From assembly GCA_031367405.1 (NCBI GenBank), contig JANLPT010000168.1:1-36320 (forward strand): DNA of 36,320 nucleotides, in the 5' to 3' direction. Of this stretch, positions 1 to 7,500 are shown in pieces. The stretch's first letter is position 1; each line of letters opens with the position of its first letter. Source of the stretch: JALHNI01 sp031367405. GTDB taxonomy: Bacteria; Acidobacteriota; Terriglobia; Bryobacterales; Bryobacteraceae. The notes under the pieces were generated by a model. The model had not been told where the DNA came from and did not search any database. It saw only the letters and a list, made by a program, of their open reading frames with translations. Position numbers and translations under genes: made by a program.

Positions 1-560
1 CAGGCCGCGTTCTCGATGGCGAGCAGTTCGGCGTCGTCGATGCGTCCGGCGGCGTGAGCGCCGACGGCTTCAAAGACGTCCTGAATGCTGATGAATTTAT
101 CCTTGTGCTTGCCCGGCATGATGGAGCCGCCGTAGAAAATCAGCCCGGGCACGTTCAACCGTAAGAGCGCCATGGCCGCGGCGGGATTGGTCTTGTCGCA
201 AGCGGTCATGGCGATCACGCCGTCAAACATATAGCCACGCGTGGTGAGCTCAATCGAGTCGGCAATCACTTCGCGGCTGACCAGCGAGGCCTTCATGCCT
301 TCGGTGCCCATGGTGACGCCGTCGGAGATGGCGATGGTGTTGAACTCCATGGGCGTGCCGCCGGCGGCGCGGATGCCTTCTTTCACCGGCCCGGCGAGTT
401 CGCGCAGGCGGATATTGCAGGGCATGGTCTCGATCCAGGTATTGGCGATGCCGATGATCGGCTTCTTCAGGTCTTCGTCGGTGAAGCCAATCGCTTTCAA
501 CATCGAGCGCGCCGGAGCGCGGTCAGGCCCTTGGGTAATCGTGTAAGACTGCAATTTCAT
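1..560 (-). CDS. ilvD: Dihydroxy-acid dehydratase, N-terminal part (cut by window edge)
   Basis: Catalyses dehydration of 2,3-dihydroxy-isovalerate and 2,3-dihydroxy-3-methylvalerate in valine/isoleucine synthesis, using an Fe-S cluster in the cytoplasm. About 186 residues are visible; the C-terminal two thirds lie beyond position 1. The start reads MKLQSYTITQGPDRAPARS, followed by family motifs PIIGIANTW, PCNIRLRELA, AISDGVTMGTEGM and SLVSREVIADS. PCN and the later ACDK (about residues 123-126) carry the expected cluster cysteines. The ATG at 560 has AAGGG about 8-11 nt upstream. The gene diverges from a sialidase-like gene whose start is only 31 bp away. Other ILVD/EDD dehydratases (sugar-acid dehydratases) share the fold, but the N-terminal motifs fit IlvD best. 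Confidence 0.93.
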   Translation of the reverse strand, partial: MKLQSYTITQGPDRAPARSMLKAIGFTDEDLKKPIIGIANTWIETMPCNIRLRELAGPVKEGIRAAGGTPMEFNTIAISDGVTMGTEGMKASLVSREVIADSIELTTRGYMFDGVIAMTACDKTNPAAAMALLRLNVPGLIFYGGSIMPGKHKDKFISIQDVFEAVGAHAAGRIDDAELLAIENAA

Positions 561-591
561 GAGGAGCCCTTATTTTACTAGAATCGGGAGC
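561..591. promoter_or_regulatory. Compact divergent promoter between ilvD and the sialidase-like gene
   Basis: The 31-bp gap holds two back-to-back -10-like boxes. TAGAAT on the plus strand (579-584) ends 7 nt before the ATG at 592. TAAAAT on the minus strand (577-572) lies 11 nt before the ilvD ATG at 560. Either position would give an almost leaderless mRNA. The matching -35 positions fall inside the opposite coding regions and are weak. This is inferred from spacing and box similarity only. Confidence 0.4.
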
Positions 592-1794
592 ATGATCTTG
601 ACTCGACGCGCGCTGCTGGCGACACCCCTGTTAATGAAAGCCGAAAGCGGGATCGAACGGACGCTGCATCGCGCTTCGCCCGCGCCCGGCGTCGCCGTGT
701 GGAGCTTCGCTTATTACACCGAAGCGAAGGGCGTGCATTTACGATCCATTGAGCAGCGAATCTCCCGCTCGGATACGATCGAGGTGGCTTATACGCGCGA
801 GTCGCCAGACAATGGGCGCACCTGGTCGGAGCCGCTCAAAGTGGTAACCGGGGAGCGCCGCACCGGCGGGATGTGGCGCAAGCATCTGCGCGGTGGGTTA
901 GTTCATCGGGGGAAGTTACTCGAATTTTGGAACGAGGGCGTGTTGCCAACGGACGACCCGCTGGAAGGTTTGCGGCAGTGGCAGATTCACTACCGCGTCA
1001 ATGGCCGGGAACAGCAGATGACCGGCGAAGGCTTCACAGCAGCGAACCCTTGGCCGGGAGTGTATCAAGGGAAGAACTGCGCCGTTTTGGGCGACCAGGC
1101 TTGCGTTCCGGTGGCGGACGGCGGGCGCGTTCTGGTGCCGCTGGAACTGACGCTATTGAACCTCGAGAACCCCGGCGGCGGCTACACCTATTCGGACGCG
1201 GCGGTGGCGATCGGCACGTGGAAAGCGGGAGCCTATCGCTGGCACATGACGAAGCCGCTGAAGGGCGACCCGGCCCGCAGCACGCGCGGATTGGTGGAAC
1301 CAACCATCGTCAAGCTCAATGGCCGCAGGTGGCTGATGGTGCTGCGCGGCTCGAACGACCGCCAGCCGAAGTTACCGAGTTATCGTTGGTTCAGCATCTC
1401 CGAAGATGACGGCGAGACATGGAGCGAATCGAAGACCTGGACTTACACGAATGGCGAACCCTTCTTCAGCCCCAGCGCTTGCTCGCAGTTGCTGAAGCAT
1501 TCGTCCGGCCGCATCTTCTGGCTGGGCAACATTACCGCGGAGAACCCGCGCGGCAACCGGCCACGCTATCCCTTCTGGATCGGCGAAGTGGACCAGGCCA
1601 CCGGCTTACTGAAGAAAGAGTCGTTGCGAAAGGTGGATGACCGGCAGCCGGGCGAGGATGAGAGTTTGATGCTGTCGAATTTCTATGCGCGGGAAGATCG
1701 CCAGACCCGCGAGATTGTTCTCCACCTATCGCGGCTATTTCCGCTGACTACGGGTTGGACCGGCGACGCTTTCGACTACCGGATCGGGGTGTAA
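592..1794 (+). CDS. BNR-repeat / sialidase-superfamily protein, probably exported
   Basis: 400 residues with a six-bladed beta-propeller signature. Two Asp-boxes are visible, SPDNGRTW (about residue 71) and SEDDGETW (about residue 270), the hallmark of sialidases and BNR proteins. The N-terminus MILTRRALLATPLLMKA has a twin-arginine-like start and a short hydrophobic stretch, so export is likely. I chose ATG 592 over the in-frame ATG 559, which overlaps the divergent ilvD start and would add eleven residues before the signal. The full set of sialidase catalytic residues (Arg triad, Tyr/Glu) was not verified, so the substrate is unknown. It may act on a glycan other than sialic acid. Confidence 0.75.
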   Translation: MILTRRALLATPLLMKAESGIERTLHRASPAPGVAVWSFAYYTEAKGVHLRSIEQRISRSDTIEVAYTRESPDNGRTWSEPLKVVTGERRTGGMWRKHLRGGLVHRGKLLEFWNEGVLPTDDPLEGLRQWQIHYRVNGREQQMTGEGFTAANPWPGVYQGKNCAVLGDQACVPVADGGRVLVPLELTLLNLENPGGGYTYSDAAVAIGTWKAGAYRWHMTKPLKGDPARSTRGLVEPTIVKLNGRRWLMVLRGSNDRQPKLPSYRWFSISEDDGETWSESKTWTYTNGEPFFSPSACSQLLKHSSGRIFWLGNITAENPRGNRPRYPFWIGEVDQATGLLKKESLRKVDDRQPGEDESLMLSNFYAREDRQTREIVLHLSRLFPLTTGWTGDAFDYRIGV

Positions 1795-1862
1795 CGAAGG
1801 CATGCTGGCGCGGAACCTTTCAGCCCTATCGAAGCTTCGCTATCCTATTGAATTAGGCCCCG

Positions 1863-2378
1863 ATGCCCTCCAACGTAGTTGCCCTCTATCCCGGCTCCTT
1901 TGACCCCATCACGAATGGCCATCGCGACATCATTGAGCGTGGCCATAAACTGGTGGGTAAGCTGATTGTCGCCGTGCTGCACAACGAAGCCAAACTCCCG
2001 CTGTTTAGCGTGGAGGAGCGCGTCGAAATGCTGCGCGAGGTGGTGCGGCCTTATCCGAATGTGGAAGTGACGTCGTTTCATGGGTTACTGGTCCATTTCG
2101 CCACCCAGCAAGGCGCGACTTTGATTTTTCGGGGCATTCGCGCCATTTCGGACTACGAGCATGAGTTGCAGATGGCGCTGATGAACCGGCGCCTGCAACC
2201 GCGCATCGAAACCGTCTTCCTGATGGCGGGCGAACAGTATTCGTTCATCAGTTCCCGGCTGGTGAAGGAAGTGATCCGGTTGGGCGGGAATATTAGCGGA
2301 CTGGTGCCACCGTTGGTGGAAGACCGGTTGCGCGAGAAAGTAAAGGGAGAGGCCCTCATAAGACATGTCAGCGTCTAG
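1863..2378 (+). CDS. coaD: Phosphopantetheine adenylyltransferase
   Basis: Transfers AMP from ATP to 4'-phosphopantetheine to give dephospho-CoA, the penultimate step of CoA synthesis. 171 residues, close to the usual 160-170. The nucleotidyltransferase signature YPGSFDPITNGH is at residues 9-20, with TNGH the (T/H)xGH motif. The second motif ISSRLVKE is near residue 129, where many homologues read ISSSxVKE. GIRAISDYEHELQMALMNR is also typical. The last 14 bases overlap the start of the aminotransferase gene, so the two are probably cotranscribed and translationally coupled. Confidence 0.97.
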   Translation: MPSNVVALYPGSFDPITNGHRDIIERGHKLVGKLIVAVLHNEAKLPLFSVEERVEMLREVVRPYPNVEVTSFHGLLVHFATQQGATLIFRGIRAISDYEHELQMALMNRRLQPRIETVFLMAGEQYSFISSRLVKEVIRLGGNISGLVPPLVEDRLREKVKGEALIRHVSV

Positions 2379-3567
2379 CTTGGAAGTGAAACCGGTCCTA
2401 TCGGACCGCAATGCATTGATTAGTGTGTCGTCCACCATGAAAGTGGCGGCCGAAGCGGACCGGCTGCGCCGCGAAGGGGCCGACGTCGTCGACTTCAGCG
2501 TCGGCGAGCCGGACTTCCCTACTCCGGACAACGTCAAGCAAGCGGCCATCGACGCGATCCACGGCAACTTCACCAAGTACACGCCGGCGGCGGGCATCGT
2601 GGAGCTGAAGCAAGCCATCGTTGATCGCCATCGCGAAGACTATGGTTCAGATTACGCAGCCAACGAGTGCGTCGTCACCGTGGGCGGCAAGCACGGCATC
2701 TTCAATCTGACGCAGACCGTGCTGAACCACGGCGACGAAGCCATTATCCCGATTCCTTACTGGGTGACCTTTAAGGACGTTGTGAACTACGCGGGGGCCA
2801 AGTGCGTCTTCGCGCAGACCGACGAGGCCGAAGGCTTCGTGTTGACGGCCGCGATCCTCGAGCGTTATATTACGCCCAAAACCAAGCTGGTCGTGGTAAA
2901 TTCGCCGAACAATCCTTCGGGCTCCGTGATGGCGCGTGAGGAGTTCGAGAAGATTTTCTGGCTTGCGAAGAAGCACGGTTTCCTCTTGATGACCGACGAG
3001 TGCTACTGCCGCTTTCTGTATGAGGACGAGCCATTTTCCATCGCTTCTCTGAAGGATGCGAAGGACACGGTCGTCGTGTGCGGATCGCTTTCGAAAACCT
3101 ACGCGATGACGGGTTGGCGCATTGGCTTTACGCTGTCGACGGCTTCGCTGGCGACGGCGATGACCAAACTGGCGAGCCACTCCACCTCCAACCCCACCTC
3201 GATTGCGCAGAAGGCGGCGGTGGAGGCGGTGCGTGGCCCGCAAGGCTCCATCGTCACGATGATGGCCGAGTACCGGCGGCGGCGGCAATTTGTGGTGGAG
3301 CGGCTGCGGCAGATGCCGGGCGTCAAGACTCAAATGCCGCGTGGCGCGTTCTACGCCTATCCCAACCTGTCGGGCGTGCTGGGAAAGCCGGGCGTGGAGA
3401 CGCCGTTTGCCTTCGCCGAGGCACTGCTGAAGGAAGAGCAGGTCGCCACCGTACCGGGCGAAGCGTTCGGAACGAATGCGCATGTGCGTATCTCCTACGC
3501 GACGTCGATGGAGCAGATTGCGAAGGGGCTGGATCGGATGGAGCGCTTCATTCGGGCGCGCATGTAG
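2365..3567 (+). CDS. aspC: Aspartate aminotransferase (class I PLP aminotransferase)
   Basis: 400 residues, the normal length for the class I, subgroup I-beta aspartate aminotransferases of bacteria. Visible motifs are GEPDFPTP (substrate loop), YTPAAGIVELKQAI, NSPNNPSG, the PLP-binding DECYCRF and SLSKTYAMTGWR with the Schiff-base lysine at about residue 244. A late arginine in RISYATS would bind the substrate carboxylate. It exchanges amino groups between aspartate and 2-oxoglutarate; some close relatives also use prephenate, which cannot be ruled out here. It overlaps coaD by 14 bp and is followed five bases later by manA, suggesting one transcript of three unrelated metabolic genes. Confidence 0.92.
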   Translation: MSASSLEVKPVLSDRNALISVSSTMKVAAEADRLRREGADVVDFSVGEPDFPTPDNVKQAAIDAIHGNFTKYTPAAGIVELKQAIVDRHREDYGSDYAANECVVTVGGKHGIFNLTQTVLNHGDEAIIPIPYWVTFKDVVNYAGAKCVFAQTDEAEGFVLTAAILERYITPKTKLVVVNSPNNPSGSVMAREEFEKIFWLAKKHGFLLMTDECYCRFLYEDEPFSIASLKDAKDTVVVCGSLSKTYAMTGWRIGFTLSTASLATAMTKLASHSTSNPTSIAQKAAVEAVRGPQGSIVTMMAEYRRRRQFVVERLRQMPGVKTQMPRGAFYAYPNLSGVLGKPGVETPFAFAEALLKEEQVATVPGEAFGTNAHVRISYATSMEQIAKGLDRMERFIRARM

Positions 3568-3572
3568 CGTTC

Positions 3573-4364
3573 ATGCCGCCAATTCGACTCACGCAGACCC
3601 CTTACGACAAAGTATGGGGCAGCCCGGCGCTTGCACCCTGGTTCCCCGCGTACGAAGGCGGTAAGGTCGGCGAAGTCTGGCTTACCCATCAGCCCGCGTT
3701 GCCGTTGCTCTTCAAGTTTCTCTTCACCACGGAGAGGCTATCGGTGCAGGTTCACCCGGACGACGACTTCGCCGGCCGGCACGAGAATTCGCGCGGCAAG
3801 ACCGAGATGTGGCGCATTCTGCGGGCCGATCCCGGTGCGGAAATAGCGCTGGGCTTTACGCATCGGTTGACCCGGGAGCGAGCGATGGAAGCGGCCAAAA
3901 GTGGCGAGATCGTCGACTTACTGCAATGGATCCCGGTGGCCCCGGGCGAGACTTACTTCGTGCCGGCCGGGACCGTGCATGCGATTGGGGCAGGCATCGC
4001 GCTGTGCGAGATCCAGCAACAGTCCGATGTCACTTACCGGCTATTCGACTACGGGCGTCCACGGGAGCTGCATTTGGAGAAGGGCTTCCCGGTGTCTGAC
4101 CTGGGACCCTACGATGGGCGGCGCGACAAGGTAAGCTGCCCGTATTTCGCGACGGAAGAGCTGGCATTCGAAGGCCGCCTCAATCTTCGAACGGGAGCCG
4201 AACTGACGGTCCTGTTGATCCTTGAAGGCGAGGGCGCTATCGATGGGATGGCGTTCCGGATGGGCGAAGGCTGGATTGTTCCAGGGAATGCGGAAATCGT
4301 CCTGGAAGCGAAGGGCATGGTCCGGCTGATGCAGGTGATTGAGCCGTTACCCGCAAAGGCATAA
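3573..4364 (+). CDS. manA: Class I mannose-6-phosphate isomerase
   Basis: Interconverts fructose-6-phosphate and mannose-6-phosphate, feeding GDP-mannose and surface polysaccharide synthesis. 263 residues, short for the type I family and like the compact bacterial forms. The zinc-site motifs are present in order: LSVQVHPDD (His about residue 61), KTEMW (Glu about 78) and PAGTVHAIG (His about 136), in a cupin fold. The ATG at 3573 lies five bases after the aminotransferase stop. The reading frame continues upstream inside the preceding gene, but homology begins at MPPIRLTQTPYDKVWG. Transcription probably ends at the hairpin at 4459-4497. Confidence 0.93.
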   Translation: MPPIRLTQTPYDKVWGSPALAPWFPAYEGGKVGEVWLTHQPALPLLFKFLFTTERLSVQVHPDDDFAGRHENSRGKTEMWRILRADPGAEIALGFTHRLTRERAMEAAKSGEIVDLLQWIPVAPGETYFVPAGTVHAIGAGIALCEIQQQSDVTYRLFDYGRPRELHLEKGFPVSDLGPYDGRRDKVSCPYFATEELAFEGRLNLRTGAELTVLLILEGEGAIDGMAFRMGEGWIVPGNAEIVLEAKGMVRLMQVIEPLPAKA

Positions 4365-4369
4365 TTTCA

Positions 4370-4425
4370 CTACCCCCCCCATCCCCCTCTTTTCGGGTGG
4401 CTGGGGTCGGTGGTGCTGCGACCCC
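4370..4425. repeat. C-rich palindromic element, copy 1
   Basis: Just after the manA stop lies CTACCCCCCCCATCCCCC, then a hairpin of GGGGTCG (4403-4409) and CGACCCC (4419-4425) with a 9-nt loop. A similar ACTACCCCCC-AT-CCCCC block occurs at 14231-14260. No T-run follows, so this is not an obvious terminator. It could be a dispersed REP-like element; two copies in the window are weak support. Confidence 0.4.
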
Positions 4426-4458
4426 ATTGTTGAAAAGAAACGAGATGAGCGTGAAATT

Positions 4459-4497
4459 AAAAAAGCCCTCCGAGCCCGAAGCTCGGAGGGCCTTTTT
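4459..4497. terminator. Bidirectional intrinsic terminator between manA and the BACON-repeat gene
   Basis: A perfect 11-bp stem, GCCCTCCGAGC (4465-4475) and GCTCGGAGGGC (4481-4491), with loop CCGAA. It is flanked by AAAAAA on the left and TTTTT on the right, so it can end transcripts from both convergent genes. Confidence 0.9.
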
Positions 4498-4513
4498 CCC
4501 GCTGATTAGCTAA

Positions 4514-7500
4514 CTAACGAACCGACATCGTGACGCCGGGCTGGCTTTGGCCCGTTCCGACGAACACTTCCACGGAAGTGCTGATGCCCGTGGGCGTTGC
4601 GGCTGGCAGCCGGAAGTTGATCTGCATCAAGCCGGATACCAGCGTGGGAGCCGAACCAGCGTAGAAGATCTCCGTCGCCGGCACCTCAATACCGCCGACG
4701 CGAACCCGGACGGCACCGAGGGGCCGCTTGAGGTTCGAGCCGATCACTTCGCCATCGACGCCCGCCGGACTGGTAGAGCCTTCTCCGGTGACATAAATGA
4801 CCACAATCGAACCGGTGGGAGCCGGATTGGACGGGCCGTTAAACGTGCCGTTCTCATTGATCATCGCGGCTTGGCGGCCATCGGCGGTAAAGATGCCGGG
4901 AGCCGTGTCGACTAAGCGAGGTTCAATCGTGTTGGAGGCGATGTTGTTGTACTCCACCGACATGCGCGACGAAGCGCGGCCGGCTAGACCGTAGGGCACC
5001 ACGGCATTGATCTGCGTGGCACTGGCGTAAAGTACCGGTGCGGGGATGCCGTCAAAGAGCACCCTTACGCCCACCAGAGCGGTGGTGAAGCGTCCACCCA
5101 CGATTTGCCCGTTGGTGGCGGAGGTGGGCCCGAGGTTAGTGCCCACCAGACTGATGATCATGCCGGGCGAAAGTGACCCGGGCTGGAAGGTCGCCGCGTT
5201 GGCGAAACCGGTGATGTTCGGTGAGGGGACCTGGTCAACTTGCAGGTTGACCGTGATCACCACCGGCTGGCCGCTCGCCAGGCCGGAAGAGCCGGATGGA
5301 GTGACCGTCAAGCGGCCGGTGCCGGAGAAAACGCCCGCCGGCAAGGCCGCGAGATTCACCGCGACACTCAGCGTGGCCGGCGTGGTGCCCGTGACGGGCG
5401 TGCCGGTAAGCCAAACGGCGTCACTCGACACGTTGTAGGCAAGTTGGGTCGCCGCGTTTGAGGAGGCAAGCTGGACGAGCTGCGCCTGCGGGTTAGGCTG
5501 GCCAACCCTTCCGGTGAAGCTGAGCGTAATCGGCGTCACTTGCAAGCTCGCCGACGGAACGACCGTCAGCGTCACTGGCACCTGCACCTGGTTCGGCGAG
5601 TTCGACCCGAACACCGTGATTGTGGCGGTGTAGACACCCGCCGGTAAGCTCGACGCGGAGTTATTCAAGGAGGCCAGCAAGAACCCATTGGTCTGGCCGC
5701 CCGATTGTTGCACGTTCAGCCAGTTGCCACCCACCGGCGATTGCACTGCGGCGGTGTAGCTGAAGGATACCTGTTGTTGGCTGGTAACTCCGAGCTGTTG
5801 CGCCGTGGTCGATACCGCTCCGCCTTGCACCTGCGTGAAGCTGAGGCTGATCGGTGTCACCTGCAGGGCGGTGGCGTTGTTCACGGTGAGCGTCACCGGA
5901 ATGACCAACGGGGTATTGCCGGTGCTCGGCGCGCTGATGACGATCGTACCGAAGTAAGTTCCGTCACCCAGCAGCGCCGGGCTGACATTGACCACTAAGC
6001 TCGAAGGAGTCACTCCGTTCACACTGCTCACGGTGAGCCAATTCGTGGGCGAATTGCTTACACTCGCGTTCACTGTGTAGTTGAAGTTCGTGCTGGAACT
6101 CGAGATCTGAATGGTTTGGGGCTGCGTGCCGCTGGTGCCGCCGCTGCCGTAAATCAGCTCGCTCTTGTCAACGCTAATCAGGGGCAGAGAACTTACGTTC
6201 AGCGTCACCGGGATCACCAGTGTGCCGACGCTTGCGCCGCCGCTGGATACGGTGACCGTACCAGAGTAGATTCCGGTGCCTAAGCCGAAAGGAGACGCGG
6301 CAATGGTGAGCGTGGCGGGCGTCGTGTTCGTATTGACGCTCGCGGTTAACCAGCCGATGCCGGTGGTGGTCGATGAACTCACAGAAACGTTCAGACTGCC
6401 GCTGGTGGCGGTAATCTGCCTGATTTGCGTGGGCGGCTGATTGCCATTGAACTGCGCGTTAAAGGTAATCGGGGTGGTGGACATCGTCAGCAATCCGGTG
6501 GAGCTGACATTCAACGTCACATTGATTACCGCGTTATTGCCTGATACTCCGGAGGCGCTTACCGTCACGGTACCGGCGTAAGTGCCGGGCGAAAGAGTGG
6601 AGGCAATGCCGCTGACCAGGCTCAAGGCAAAGGCACCGGGCGTCTGCACGCTGATGGCCGATGTTTGTAACCAGTTGCCACCGCTCGAGGTGCCGACGTT
6701 TACCGTAGCGACGACGCTGCTTCCATTAGAGGTCGTCACCAGAATGGGCCGCGGCGGGGGTAGCGCCTGGCCGGTCTGGTAATTGAACGTTACCGATTGC
6801 TGATTCAGTTGCAGCACCGGATTGTTAGTCACTTCAAAGGTCACCGGCAGATTCACGGTAGAACCTCCGCCGCTGATTGTCACTTGACCCGAGTAAGTTC
6901 CCACGGTCAAGCTAGCCGGATTGACGCTAACGGTGATCGTGCCCGGCGTACTGCCGCTGGAGGGTCCCGCTGACAACCACGGCGAGTTCGACGTGACTGA
7001 GTAGGAGATGGCCGTGCCGGAACTGGTTACTTGCACCGCGCGCTGTTGCGGCGATGCGCCGCCAGGTTGGCCAACGAACGTCAAGCTATTCGGGCTCGCC
7101 GCCAATTGTGCGGTGCCGGTACCGCCGCCGGTACCAGTAACAATCAACGTCACGGGCAAGCTGAGCGGGCTGTTCCCCACGCCACCGGCAGTAGTATTGA
7201 CAAATACCGTACCGAAGGCAGTGCCCAGCGGGAATGAACTGGGATTCAGACTGATGGTGATGGAAGCGGGAGTGGTATTACTATTCGTAGAAACCGTCAA
7301 CAGACCGGTGGCCGAATTCGTAGAGACGGAAATCGGGACCGAAACGTTGTTGGTCGTGGTAATCGTAATTACGCGCTGTAGTAGCGCGCCGGATCCTCCG
7401 GCCACATAGTTAAAAGTGACGCCGGACTGGCTAGCGACCAGATTCGTGGCGGTCGATACCGTTAGCGTTACCGGAATCGTAATGCCGGAGTTAGTGGCTG

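Noticed and set aside
559..591. Longer N-terminus for the sialidase-like protein (ATG 559)
   Set aside because: It overlaps the divergent ilvD start codon, lacks a ribosome site and would put eleven residues before the signal peptide.
4370..4425. C-rich hairpin as the manA terminator
   Set aside because: No T-run follows it, whereas the hairpin at 4459-4497 has a full terminator structure.
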